A stretch of DNA of 64,000 nucleotides from an uncultured Brachyspira sp. (GTDB taxonomy: Bacteria; Spirochaetota; Brachyspiria; Brachyspirales; Brachyspiraceae). The stretch covers positions 1 to 64,000 of the forward strand of contig NZ_CALXYQ010000011.1 of the NCBI RefSeq assembly GCF_944393015.1, in the 5' to 3' direction. The notes below the pieces were generated by a model that saw only the letters and a list, made by a program, of their open reading frames with translations, was not told the DNA's origin and made no database searches. Within the stretch, counting starts at the first letter, position 1, and the number at the start of each line of letters is the position of its first letter. The translations under genes and the position numbers were made by a program. Shown here one piece after another: positions 38,205 to 47,156 of this stretch.

Positions 38205-38768
38205 GTGTATAATTCAACTATAGGATATGCTTCAAAACTTATTAAAGGAAGTATTGTTTTTTCAATAATAATATTTATTTCATTATCACAGCTTATGGCT
38301 GTAACTTCTATATTCAGTTTGGTATGGAAATATGAAATATTATTAAATGAAAATATACCTTTCTTCAGAGAGTTCTCTATATACGCTTTATTTATAGGAA
38401 TATTTATAATAGGAATATTATATTCTGCAATATCTAGTTCATACATATTTTCAAAAAACAGCAGAATGTTTTCTACTTTGCGTATATTCGGAGCTACTAA
38501 ATTAGCTATAAGAAAATTAGCGATATTAATAAGTCTTTTATATCCTTTAGTATCATTTGTAATTTGTATAATAGAAATGCTAATATTATATTTGAGATAC
38601 AGTTCATATATATTAACTTTGATAGAATTCTCTGATGTAATAAATGGTGCTTATGTTGTATTATTGGCTAATGCTGTGTTAATAGTAGGCTTTATGATAG
38701 GAGCTTTTATTTCTAACTCTATACTTTTACACAAAGATCCTTATGATGATTTGAGGGGAACACTATGA
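38205..38768 (+). CDS. Half-size FtsX-like ABC permease, 187 aa
   Basis: Four hydrophobic segments (about 17-36, 57-77, 105-130, 150-172) match the four-helix core of FtsX/MacB-type permeases. Instead of the large extracytoplasmic domain there is only a short loop (about 37-56). RIFGATKLAIRKLAILIS corresponds to the cytoplasmic coupling segment. The start is a GTG. The stop overlaps the ATPase start by four bases (ATGA), so the two are translationally coupled. The substrate is unknown; the type VII ABC family usually performs mechanotransmission or lipoprotein release rather than transport. Confidence 0.75.
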   Translation: MYNSTIGYASKLIKGSIVFSIIIFISLSQLMAVTSIFSLVWKYEILLNENIPFFREFSIYALFIGIFIIGILYSAISSSYIFSKNSRMFSTLRIFGATKLAIRKLAILISLLYPLVSFVICIIEMLILYLRYSSYILTLIEFSDVINGAYVVLLANAVLIVGFMIGAFISNSILLHKDPYDDLRGTL

Positions 38769-39439
38769 ATATAAAAATAATAAATGTATCAAAGGTTTTC
38801 CCTTTGGGAGTTAATCAATTCAATGCCTGTGAGGATATTAGTTTAGATATTAATCAGGGTGATTTTATAAGTTTTGTTGGACATACTGGAAGCGGTAAAA
38901 GTACATTGCTTAGTATAATAGGCGGTATACTTAAACCTACAGGCGGTACTATATATTATGACTCTTTCAAATTGAATGGGGCTAATGAAGATGTTCTTGC
39001 AAGTTTTAGAAGAGAATATTTTTCTTATATATTTCAATATCCTGTGATTATACCTACTATAAGCGTTATAGATAATATATTAATGCCTTTAGCTTTCAAA
39101 CATAAAATTACAGAAGAGAAAATAAATCAAACTAAAGAAAATATAGAATTATTTGCTCTTAAAGATAAAACATATTCTAAAGCCTCTAATCTATCAGGTG
39201 GAGAAATGAAAAAGGTTGCTATATTAAGAGCATTAGCTTATGGCTGTAAATGCTTAATAGCTGATGAGCCTACAAGTGATCTCGATCCTGCAACTACAAA
39301 AACTTTGATGGAAATACTTACAACCTTAAATAAACAAGGAACTACTATAATTATGGTTACACATGCTCATAATATAGCAGCCTATGCTAATAATGTTTAT
39401 GAAATGTCTAACGGTAAAATAGTTCGCTGTTTGAAATGA
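38765..39439 (+). CDS. ABC transporter ATPase, LolD/MacB type, 224 aa
   Basis: Walker A is GHTGSGKST (about 39-47), the signature NLSGGEMKKVAILRAL and Walker B CLIADEPTSDLDP are followed by the H-loop THAHN. The length and ADEPTSDLD wording match LolD, FtsE and MacB relatives. It partners the permease it overlaps. It ends one base from the stop of a convergent gene, so no space remains for a terminator. Confidence 0.92.
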   Translation: MNIKIINVSKVFPLGVNQFNACEDISLDINQGDFISFVGHTGSGKSTLLSIIGGILKPTGGTIYYDSFKLNGANEDVLASFRREYFSYIFQYPVIIPTISVIDNILMPLAFKHKITEEKINQTKENIELFALKDKTYSKASNLSGGEMKKVAILRALAYGCKCLIADEPTSDLDPATTKTLMEILTTLNKQGTTIIMVTHAHNIAAYANNVYEMSNGKIVRCLK

Positions 39440-39440
39440 T

Positions 39441-39791
39441 TTAATTGCTGTATATATGCATTTCTAAATAATGATCTAATATTACCCTATACGAATTGAT
39501 GATTCTTCTTATCTCATTAATATCTAAATTTTCGTATTTATATTTTGTTTCAAATCTTTTTAATTTACTTATTTTGTTTTGAACTACATCAGGTATAACA
39601 GCTTCCGGAAGTCTTTTTTGGCTATTAATAGAAATCCAGTTGCCGTCTTCATCAAATGTGATAAATACTTCATTATCGAGTTCTACTTTGAAGATATTTT
39701 CGCTTTTTTCAATTTCTACTATTTGTGCTTTAAGAAATTTACTCTTTATAAATATTTCAGCTTCATAAGGAAGTTTTGATATAGTATCCAT
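39441..39791 (-). CDS. PepSY-like (DUF2874-type) protein, 116 aa
   Basis: The centre reads EVFITFDEDGNWISINSQKRLPEAVIPDVVQNKI, the pattern of PepSY-like beta-lactamase-inhibitor-fold proteins (acidic strand, DGNW turn, LP followed by a helix). Most relatives are exported; this one shows no signal peptide. Function is unknown. It converges tail to tail with the ABC ATPase. Confidence 0.65.
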   Translation of the reverse strand: MDTISKLPYEAEIFIKSKFLKAQIVEIEKSENIFKVELDNEVFITFDEDGNWISINSQKRLPEAVIPDVVQNKISKLKRFETKYKYENLDINEIRRIINSYRVILDHYLEMHIYSN

Positions 39792-39984
39792 AATTTAACC
39801 CCAAAAAACAACATATTAATATTATCTATATTTTTATATATTTAATAAGTAATTTTTTTCTTTAATAGAAAAAATTGTAATTAATTAAAATTAAAGAAAT
39901 AAAATAGCTTTCATTTCAAATATTTCTGAATACGTATTCCCTTATATTATTAATATAACAAAAATTTAGAAAATTACAAACTTT

Positions 39985-40022
39985 TAAAAAAATTAAGCCT
40001 ATATAAAAATATATAGGCTTAA
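39985..40022 (-). terminator. Terminator after gyrA
   Basis: AAGCCTATATA (39995-40005) pairs perfectly with TATATAGGCTT (40010-40020). On the minus strand a run of T residues follows. Confidence 0.85.
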
Positions 40023-40046
40023 AATATATGTTAATAAAACTATTTA

Positions 40047-42551
40047 TTATTTCTTTTCTTCATTATCAGCAGGTACAACAGCTAAATCACTAACCCTAGC
40101 ACCATCAGAAATATTAACGATTTTTACACCCTTAGCATTTCTTCCAAGTTCTGGTATAGAATCAGCTTTGATTTTTATTGTCATGTCATCAGTAGTAACA
40201 ACCATTATCTCATCTTTATCTCCTACAGTTTTTACGCTGACAACATTTCCTGTTTTATTATCCGGCTTGATATAAATCTGTCCTTTGCCGCCTCTTCCTT
40301 TAACATTGAATTGTTTTGAAGAAAGTCTTTTTCCTATTCCGTTTTCTGTAATAACTATTAATGATTCGCCTTTATGTATAGCATTTCCTGATACACAAAC
40401 ATCATCATCATCTAAAGATATTCCTTTAACTCCGGCAGCAGCTCTTCCCATTTTTCTGATTTTCTCTTCAGTAATTCTTAAAGCAAGTCCTGCAGCAGTA
40501 GTCATAATGAAATCATCTCCAGTCTGTACAGCTGAAACTGCAACTAATTCATCATTATTTTCTAATGTTAAAGCAAGTATTCCTCTCTTTTTAGCATTTT
40601 CAAGATGTTTTAATTCCATTTTCTTTATAGTACCCATTTTAGTAACCATAATTATAGATTGTTTAGGATCAAATTCGGATACTGTAAAGTAGCTTGTAAT
40701 CTTTTCTTCAGGAGCTAAGTTAAGTATAAATTTAATACTTTTACCCTGAGATATCTTAGTTAAAGCAGGAATTTCATGCACTTTCATCCAGAAAGCTTTA
40801 CCTCTGTCTGTAAATATGAATAAATAGTCTTTAGTAGAAGCAACGAATAAATGTTCTATATAATGCTCGCCTTGAGATTTTCCTCCTTGAACACCTACGC
40901 CGCCTCTGCCTTGAGTACGATAGCTTGAAGCAGGTACTCTTTTAATGAATCCTTGAGTAGTTATAGATACTGCCACATCTTCATCATGTATCAAATCTTC
41001 TTCATCTATTTCAGTATCATTTGTTTTTCCGATTATTTCACTTCTTCTGTCATCGCCGTATTTTTCAGATATATTTTTAAGTTCATCTTTAATAACAGCT
41101 AGTATTTTTTCTGGGTGAGCAAGCAAATCTTCACAATAAGCTATAAATTCTCTTAATTGCTGTAATTCCTGTTCTATTTTTAATTTTTCTAAAGCAGTTA
41201 AGCGTTTGAGAGGCATATCAAGTATAGCCTGAGCCTGTTTTTCAGAAAGTTTAAATCTATTCATAAGAGTATTTCTAGCAGCATCAGTATTTTCGCTTTC
41301 TCTTATTATTCTTATAACTTCTTCTATATTAGCCTGTGCTATCAATAAGCCTTCTAATATATGAGCCTTAGCTTTAGCCTGCTCCAAATCATATTCTGTT
41401 CTTTTTGTTATTACTTCAACTCTATGATCAACGAAATATTTGATAAGCTCTTTTAAATTTAATACTTTAGGCTCTCCATTAACCAAAGCAAGGTTTATTA
41501 TACCGAAAGTTGTTTCTAAATCGGTATGCTTCCATAATTGGTTAAGAACTATCTGTGTAGCAACACCTTTTTTAAGCTCTATTATAAGACGAATACCTGC
41601 TCTGTTGCTTGATTCATCTCTTATATCTGCTACGCCTTCAATTTTGCCTTGTTTAACTAATTCGGCTATTTTTTCATGCAAAGTAGTTTTTACAACACCG
41701 TAAGGAAGTTCTTTTACTACTATAGCTTCTCTATCTCTCTTAGTTTCTTCTATTTCGAGTTTGGCTCTTAATTTAATTCTGCCTTTTCCTGTAGTATAAG
41801 CCTCTTTTATTCCTTCTTTACCGTATATAATTCCAGCAGTAGGGAAGTCAGGGCCTTGTATATAACGCATCAAGTCCTTAATTTCAGCATCCTGATGATC
41901 TATATAATAAACTATAGCATTTACAACCTCTTTCAAGTTATGAGGAGGCATATTAGTAGCCATACCGATAGCAATACCCATACTTCCATTAACTAAAAGC
42001 TGAGGCACTGTTGCAGGAAGCACAGAAGGTTCAGTTCTGGAATCATCGAAGTTCGGTACGAATTTTACAGTTTTTTTATCTATATCATTAAGCATCTCTT
42101 CAGCAAAACGCGTCATTCTAGCTTCAGTATAACGCATTGCTGCAGGCGGGTCATCATCTATAGAACCGAAGTTTCCCTGTCCGTCTACAAGTAAATAACG
42201 CATAGAGAAATCCTGTGCCATTCTTACCATAGTACCATAAACAGCAGAGTCTCCATGTGGGTGATAACGTGCTAAAACTTCTCCTACTGTAGCCGCCGAT
42301 TTCTTATAAGGCTTATCATGAGTAAGATTAGCATCATACATTGCATATAGTATTCTTCTATGAACAGGTTTTAAACCGTCTCTAACATCAGGTAATGCCC
42401 TAGATACGATAACGCTCATAGCATAAGTTAGATAAGATTCTCTTAATTCATTTTCTATTGAAATATGATCTACTCTTTTCAAGATATCTTTTGTCAGTGT
42501 GGAATATTGTCTTTCTTCCGAATTATCTTCTTTATTCTTTTTTACTGCCAT
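40047..42551 (-). CDS. gyrA: DNA gyrase subunit A
   Basis: GyrA cuts and rejoins DNA for supercoiling. Tyr141 in [10 protein letters not shown] is the catalytic residue. The quinolone region reads [17 protein letters not shown], with Ser102 and Gly106 at the positions of E. coli Ser83 and Asp87. The GyrA box [14 protein letters not shown] (about 555-568) and the six-bladed C-terminal domain identify it as gyrase A rather than ParC. The 834-residue length is normal. AAGGAT precedes the ATG. gyrB is not in the window. Confidence 0.97.
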   Translation of the reverse strand: MAVKKNKEDNSEERQYSTLTKDILKRVDHISIENELRESYLTYAMSVIVSRALPDVRDGLKPVHRRILYAMYDANLTHDKPYKKSAATVGEVLARYHPHGDSAVYGTMVRMAQDFSMRYLLVDGQGNFGSIDDDPPAAMRYTEARMTRFAEEMLNDIDKKTVKFVPNFDDSRTEPSVLPATVPQLLVNGSMGIAIGMATNMPPHNLKEVVNAIVYYIDHQDAEIKDLMRYIQGPDFPTAGIIYGKEGIKEAYTTGKGRIKLRAKLEIEETKRDREAIVVKELPYGVVKTTLHEKIAELVKQGKIEGVADIRDESSNRAGIRLIIELKKGVATQIVLNQLWKHTDLETTFGIINLALVNGEPKVLNLKELIKYFVDHRVEVITKRTEYDLEQAKAKAHILEGLLIAQANIEEVIRIIRESENTDAARNTLMNRFKLSEKQAQAILDMPLKRLTALEKLKIEQELQQLREFIAYCEDLLAHPEKILAVIKDELKNISEKYGDDRRSEIIGKTNDTEIDEEDLIHDEDVAVSITTQGFIKRVPASSYRTQGRGGVGVQGGKSQGEHYIEHLFVASTKDYLFIFTDRGKAFWMKVHEIPALTKISQGKSIKFILNLAPEEKITSYFTVSEFDPKQSIIMVTKMGTIKKMELKHLENAKKRGILALTLENNDELVAVSAVQTGDDFIMTTAAGLALRITEEKIRKMGRAAAGVKGISLDDDDVCVSGNAIHKGESLIVITENGIGKRLSSKQFNVKGRGGKGQIYIKPDNKTGNVVSVKTVGDKDEIMVVTTDDMTIKIKADSIPELGRNAKGVKIVNISDGARVSDLAVVPADNEEKK

Positions 42552-42581
42552 ATATCTATATCCTTAAAAAATATTCATACA

Positions 42582-42610
42582 ATTATAACATTTTATCTTA
42601 AAATTATCAA
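42582..42610 (-). promoter_or_regulatory. Promoter of gyrA
   Basis: On the minus strand TTGATA (42605-42610) and TATAAT (42582-42587) are 17 bp apart, 31 bp before the start. Confidence 0.6.
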
Positions 42611-42747
42611 TATATAAATTATACTATAATAAAGAAGAAAATATATAATTTACACTATACTATTGCATCAATATCTTTTTATTTCTGAAAATTGGCTTTC
42701 AGTTCTTAATTATATAAAAAATAAATTATAGATTTAATAGAATAATT

Positions 42748-43173
42748 CTATCTTAAATAATCTTCTCTTCCTATTACCTTAGCTAAATTATACATTACAG
42801 TTTGACGCTGAACCGGCTTTACAACATATCCGTCTACTTTTAATTTCAAGAACTCCATCAATACTCCTTTATTGGCATAAGAAGTAACAACTATTATCTT
42901 GGCGTCTATATTTAATGCTCTTATTCTTTTCAACAAATCAATTCCGTTCATCTGCGGCATTTCAAAATCCATCATTATTATATCCGGCTTATCTACTGCT
43001 TCTCTAAGTTTTGTTAAAGCATCCATAGCACCGTCAGCTTCCAATATTACCTCAAAGTTTTCTGATAACAATATCTTTCTTTCAGCTATTCTTATAGTAC
43101 TAGAATCATCTATAACCATTACTTTATATGGTTTTCCTGTTTTAGTATTATATCCTAATGGTGAAGTTGACAT
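42748..43173 (-). CDS. CheY-like single-domain response regulator, 141 aa
   Basis: The acidic pocket Asp22-Asp23 (VIDDSST), phospho-acceptor Asp69 (MMDFEMPQMNG), Thr97 (VVTSYA) and Lys119 (VVKPV) are all present. A 15-residue N-terminal extension (STSPLGYNTKTGKPY) precedes the fold. There is no output domain, so it acts by protein contact, most likely in chemotaxis. No kinase gene is adjacent; the maf gene for flagellin modification is divergent from it. GAGG lies upstream of the ATG. Confidence 0.88.
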   Translation of the reverse strand: MSTSPLGYNTKTGKPYKVMVIDDSSTIRIAERKILLSENFEVILEADGAMDALTKLREAVDKPDIIMMDFEMPQMNGIDLLKRIRALNIDAKIIVVTSYANKGVLMEFLKLKVDGYVVKPVQRQTVMYNLAKVIGREDYLR

Positions 43174-43295
43174 AAAAATACCTCATAAATGTTATACCAC
43201 TATAATTTATAATAATTATCAATATTGTCAATTATTTTTTATTATATATTTTGCTATATATTTGATTTTTATATTTTTTTTGTTATTATAATTAG

Positions 43296-45023
43296 ATGAA
43301 TATATCTGTAAAACTGCATAATTTATTAAAAGAAGAACAGAGCGAACTAGACGCTTCATACAAAATAGAAAAAAATAAAGATAATATTATAATAATCTCT
43401 AAAAATGGAAGAGCTTTACATAGTAAATATAATATAAACAATGAATGCAAAAGAGCATTAGAAAATATAAATAAAAATAAAAACCTTCTCATAATATACG
43501 GATATGGATTAGGATATACTTTAAAATATCTTCTTGAAAATATTGATGAATATTTTAATAAAGAAATCATAAAAACTCTAAAAATAATAGTTGTTATAGA
43601 GGATGCTGCGGTTTTTAAATATTCGTATTACAATATATATAACACTGATAATAATAATATATTTTTTATATATAAAGATGATAGTATTAGTTATGTGAAC
43701 AATATCATTGATTATAAAAGTATCAACGGTATTAATTTAGTTCTTCTTCCATCGCTTACCAAAGAAGAAAAGGATAATGCAAATATATTTTATACTCAGA
43801 TATTAAATATAATGGAGAAAGAAATATCTAATATATTTACTAATATGTATTTTGAAAATATATGGACTAAAAATATAATATTTAATAGTGAGTACATAAA
43901 TAAATCATCAGATATAATTCATTTTAAAAATGCATTTAAAGGATTCAAGGCATTACTTATATGCCCTGGTCCTACATTAAAGCATAGCATAGAATATATA
44001 AAAAAAGAAAGAGAGAATTTTTTTATTATATGTGTGGATACTAGTTACAGTGTATTATGTAAACATGGTATAATTCCTGATTTTATAATTACTGTAGACG
44101 GAGGATTTTTTAATTCTTTGGACTTTGTTTATGAGAATAGAGCATTTCCGTATTTAGTTATGGATATAGCAGCAAATAAAATAATACCTAGAAATATAAA
44201 TGCTGATATTATAAGATTTACTTCTTCTGAAAATTTAGGAATAATAAAATATATTCAAAAATTCACTGAATTATCATGCCTTACAACTTCAAGCACAGTA
44301 GCAACTGCTATGATAGATTTTGCTAATTATATTGGTTTAGATGAAGTATTATTGATAGGTTTTGATAATAGCTATCCTTTTTATGAAAGACATATTAAGC
44401 ATGCACTTTCTTATGAATATATGGTGAATAAAACTAATAAATTAAAAACTTATGAATCATACTATTTCAATGCTATAAAAAATAATACTAATATAGATAA
44501 TTATCCTCCTACAGAATTTGTATTTGAAAGTCAGATGGAATATTTTAATCAATTCAGAGATAGATATTCAAATATGAAGATAAAGAGAATTACTAAAGAA
44601 GCTGTAAAGATAGATTCTATAGAAGAGGGAAGTATTGAAAATTTTTCTGTTGTTAATATAAGAGAGAAGGCATTGAATATTGCTAATAGTATATATAAAA
44701 AAGATAATGATGCTGATATAAAAAAAGCATATATAGAATTAAAAAATATATTAGAAGAGTTTAGAAATATTTTATCAAAAACATATAATAATATAAATAA
44801 TAATTTGAATAATATAGATGAATTATATAATGAAACTATGAATCTTGTAAAAGAATATCAAAAAAAAGCAAGCATACTTCAAACTATTCTTTCTACAACT
44901 ATACTTATGTGCGAAAGGGGAGAAAGAGAAACCAGAGAAAAGTTAATATTTCTTATAGCTGAAAGTTTGAGGAATGTGAATTACTTTTTTACTAGAATAT
45001 CTTTGATTATAGAAAGATTATGA
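43296..45023 (+). CDS. Motility accessory factor (Maf/DUF115-type) flagellin glycosyltransferase, 575 aa
   Basis: The central domain carries the DUF115 signature: LLICPGPTLKHSIEYI, ICVDTSYSVLCKHGIIPDFIITVDGG and TTSSTVATAMIDFANYIGLDEVLLIGFDNSY. Maf proteins add nonulosonic acid sugars to flagellin in other flagellated bacteria. The first 190 residues are the usual poorly conserved N-terminal part with LLIIYGYGLGYTLKYLLENI. The C-terminus (about 450-560) is helical. FlaB at 59 kb is a plausible substrate. The gene sits 29 bp upstream of a pseudouridine synthase gene. Confidence 0.85.
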   Translation: MNISVKLHNLLKEEQSELDASYKIEKNKDNIIIISKNGRALHSKYNINNECKRALENINKNKNLLIIYGYGLGYTLKYLLENIDEYFNKEIIKTLKIIVVIEDAAVFKYSYYNIYNTDNNNIFFIYKDDSISYVNNIIDYKSINGINLVLLPSLTKEEKDNANIFYTQILNIMEKEISNIFTNMYFENIWTKNIIFNSEYINKSSDIIHFKNAFKGFKALLICPGPTLKHSIEYIKKERENFFIICVDTSYSVLCKHGIIPDFIITVDGGFFNSLDFVYENRAFPYLVMDIAANKIIPRNINADIIRFTSSENLGIIKYIQKFTELSCLTTSSTVATAMIDFANYIGLDEVLLIGFDNSYPFYERHIKHALSYEYMVNKTNKLKTYESYYFNAIKNNTNIDNYPPTEFVFESQMEYFNQFRDRYSNMKIKRITKEAVKIDSIEEGSIENFSVVNIREKALNIANSIYKKDNDADIKKAYIELKNILEEFRNILSKTYNNINNNLNNIDELYNETMNLVKEYQKKASILQTILSTTILMCERGERETREKLIFLIAESLRNVNYFFTRISLIIERL

Positions 45024-45052
45024 AATTATAAAAATTATAAAGTGAATATGAA

Positions 45053-45706
45053 ATGAAAATTATTTATGAAGATGATTATTTTATTGCTATTGATAAAGAA
45101 GCTGGAATTGAAGTTGATAATAATTTAATAGATATAATAAAAAAAGAATATACTCATATTGATAATTTATATTTAGTTCATAGAATAGATAAATTTACTT
45201 CAGGAATAGTAATACTTGCAAGAGATGAAGCAACTAAAAAATATTTTGAAGAATCTTTTAAAGATAAAACAATTAATAAAGTGTATCATGCTATAGTTCA
45301 GGGAAAAGTAGAAAAGGAAAAAGGTACAATAGATATATCTATAGGCATTGACAAAAAAAATCCTAATAGAAGAATTCCATTATCAGTAAAAGAAGGCGGA
45401 GAATCAGCAATAACTCATTACAAAGTTTTAAAAAGATTGAATGAACATACTTTGCTTGAATTAAAACCTTTGACAGGAAGAACTCATCAAATAAGGGTAC
45501 ATCTTTCATATATTGGACATCCTATAATAGGCGATAAAATATACTCAAAAAATGCTGGTATTTACAAAATGAAAGGTTTTGCTTTAATTGCCAAAGAGAT
45601 TCATTTTGTTCATCCTTTCACAAAAAAAGATGTTGATATAGATATAAAATATAATAAGGAGTTTTTAATAAGATTAAAATTGCTGGAATCTAGAAAAAGA
45701 ATATAA
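45053..45706 (+). CDS. RluA-family pseudouridine synthase, 217 aa
   Basis: The catalytic motif VHRIDKFTSGIVILARD has Asp46. KVYHAIVQG and PLTGRTHQIRVHLSYIGHPIIGDKIY complete the family pattern. There is no N-terminal S4 RNA-binding domain, so this is the short RluA/TruC type. The target uridine in rRNA or tRNA cannot be told. It is probably co-transcribed with maf. Confidence 0.9.
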   Translation: MKIIYEDDYFIAIDKEAGIEVDNNLIDIIKKEYTHIDNLYLVHRIDKFTSGIVILARDEATKKYFEESFKDKTINKVYHAIVQGKVEKEKGTIDISIGIDKKNPNRRIPLSVKEGGESAITHYKVLKRLNEHTLLELKPLTGRTHQIRVHLSYIGHPIIGDKIYSKNAGIYKMKGFALIAKEIHFVHPFTKKDVDIDIKYNKEFLIRLKLLESRKRI

Positions 45707-45722
45707 TTGTAATATTTTTTTA

Positions 45723-45750
45723 TTGACTTTTTTTTTAATAATTATATATT
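45723..45750 (+). promoter_or_regulatory. Promoter of tpx
   Basis: TTGACT at 45723-45728 and TATATT at 45745-45750 are 16 bp apart. The leader before tpx is about 60 nt. Confidence 0.5.
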
Positions 45751-45819
45751 TTCTTTAAATAATTAAATTAATAATTATTTTCATTTTTAATAAAAATAAT
45801 TGTTTAAGGAGTTAAAAAT

Positions 45820-46317
45820 ATGACAGTTACATTTCAAGGTGCAACACAAAATTTAGAAGGTGCTCAATTAACAGTTGGAGCTAAAGCTTTAGATTTCACA
45901 GTATTAAAAACAGATTTAAGCCCATGGTCTTTAAAAGATGCTGGTGATACAGTAAAAATCATTTCTTCTGTACCATCTTTGGATACACCTGTATGCGATA
46001 TACAAACTAAAAGATTCAATAAAGAAGCTGCTTCTCTTAAAGGAGTAACAGTTGTAACAGTATCAGTTGACTTACCATTTGCTCAAGCTAGATGGTGTGC
46101 TGCTGCTAATGCTGCTTCTCATATCGTAGCTTCTGACTACAATCAAAAAGATTTCGGAAGAAAATTCGGTACTTTATTAAAAGAATTACAACTTCTTACT
46201 CGTGCTGTATTTGTATTAGACAAAGACAATGTTGTTAAATATGTTCAGTACGTTCCAGAAATCACTAATGAACCAGATTATGATGCTGCTTTAAATGCTG
46301 CTAAAGCTCTTTTATAA
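45820..46317 (+). CDS. tpx: Thiol peroxidase (2-Cys peroxiredoxin, Tpx type)
   Basis: Tpx reduces hydrogen peroxide and alkyl peroxides with thioredoxin. Peroxidatic Cys59 is in SLDTPVCDIQT and resolving Cys93 in ARWCAA, the spacing of the Tpx subfamily. 165 residues is normal. AAGGAG precedes the ATG. Its codons use more C-ending choices (TTC, ATC, GAC) than neighbouring genes, which suggests high expression. A second peroxidase gene follows after a terminator. Confidence 0.96.
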   Translation: MTVTFQGATQNLEGAQLTVGAKALDFTVLKTDLSPWSLKDAGDTVKIISSVPSLDTPVCDIQTKRFNKEAASLKGVTVVTVSVDLPFAQARWCAAANAASHIVASDYNQKDFGRKFGTLLKELQLLTRAVFVLDKDNVVKYVQYVPEITNEPDYDAALNAAKALL

Positions 46318-46347
46318 TTTTTGATTGAATTATAATTGAAATATATA

Positions 46348-46392
46348 AGGCATGGTAATTAATATTTAATTAATGTACTATGCCTTTTTATT
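46348..46392 (+). terminator. Terminator after tpx
   Basis: AAGGCAT pairs with ATGCCTT, with further AT pairs inside, and a T-run follows. Confidence 0.75.
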
Positions 46393-46423
46393 TTAGTAAA
46401 ATATTATATAAGCGGAGGATAAG

Positions 46424-46909
46424 ATGAGTATATATGACTACACAGTTAAAGATGCTGAAGGTAAAGATGTAAAATTAAAAAAGTATGAGGGAAAGGTATT
46501 ACTTATAATTAATACCGCCACTAAATGAGGATTTACGAAACAATATTCTGCGTTGCAGGATTTATACAAAAAATACAAAAAGGATGGTTTTGAAATATTA
46601 GACTTTCCTTGTAATCAATTCGGCGGACAGGCTAAAGAACCTATTGAAGAAATTGCTGAGTTTAGAAAGGAGAAATACGGTATTACTTTCAAGCTATTTG
46701 ACAAAGTTAAAGTTAATAGTAAGAATGCTGATCCTTTATTTACTTATTTAAGAACTGAAAAGCCTACTGAAGAAGGCGTTGATAAAATAAGATGGAATTT
46801 CGGTAAGTTTTTAATAGATAGGCAAGGAAATATAGTTGGACGCTATGATCCTAGAGTAAAGCCTGAAGAACTTGATGAGATAGTAGCCGAATTATTAAAA
46901 AAAGAATAA
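46424..46909 (+). CDS. Selenocysteine-containing glutathione peroxidase family protein, 161 aa
   Basis: The frame opens at the ATG at 46424 after GGAGG and runs to TAA at 46907-46909 with one in-frame TGA at 46526-46528. That TGA is codon 35, the exact position of the catalytic Cys/Sec: NTATK-U-GFTKQY. The rest of the tetrad is intact: Gln69 in FPCNQFGGQ and Trp124-Asn125 in [10 protein letters not shown] hairpin that fits a bacterial SECIS lies 17-34 nt after the TGA. The length is that of a complete family member. Reading UGA as selenocysteine explains everything; a nonsense mutation at precisely the active residue would be a coincidence. It reduces peroxides, probably with thioredoxin. Confidence 0.9.
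46545..46561 (+). promoter_or_regulatory. Candidate bacterial SECIS hairpin
   Basis: A 7-bp stem (46545-46551 with 46555-46561, one G-T pair) closes a GTT triloop whose first base is G. The loop begins 23 nt after the TGA, within the distance known for bacterial SECIS elements read by SelB. It is inside the coding frame, as expected in bacteria. Confidence 0.7.
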
Positions 46910-46914
46910 AAAAT

Positions 46915-46955
46915 TAAGAGCTTTTATATATTGTTATATAGAAGCTCTTTTTATT
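46915..46955 (+). terminator. Terminator after the glutathione peroxidase gene
   Basis: AGAGCTT with an AT-rich extension pairs with AAGCTCT, and a T-run follows. Confidence 0.8.
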
Positions 46956-46984
46956 TTAAAAATAAATTCAAATCTATATCTATT

Positions 46985-47156
46985 ATAATTTTTTTATTTC
47001 TTTAATTTATTCATAAAAAAATTATTCGCTTAAAATATATAACAAATAAATTTGTTATATGCTCATAATTTTTTTATTTCTTTATTTATACATAAAAAAC
47101 TTGCTCGCTATTAATATCTAGTAAATAAATTTACTAGATGCTCACAAGTTTTTTAT
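46985..47156 (-). repeat. Tandem array of about 80-bp nested hairpins copied from the rpn 3' end
   Basis: A block reading ATAATTTTTTTATTTCTT or CAAGTTTTTTATTTCTTC starts at 46985, 47065 and 47145, exactly 80 bp apart. The third copy is the last codons of the nuclease gene. Between blocks lie two nested stem-loops. Inner stems are 10 bp with a TAAA loop (47037-47046/47051-47060 and 47116-47125/47130-47139). Outer stems are 13 bp (47013-47025/47065-47077) and 12 bp (47092-47103/47145-47156). Arms differ between units but pairing is kept. Confidence 0.85.

Noticed and set aside
46526-46528. Nonsense mutation making the glutathione peroxidase a pseudogene
   Set aside because: The TGA is exactly at the catalytic residue, both flanks are intact, and a SECIS-like hairpin follows at the expected distance.
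46985-47156. CRISPR array at the rpn 3' end
   Set aside because: Units are nested palindromes of one kind with related loops. There are no unique spacers of constant length and no cas genes.
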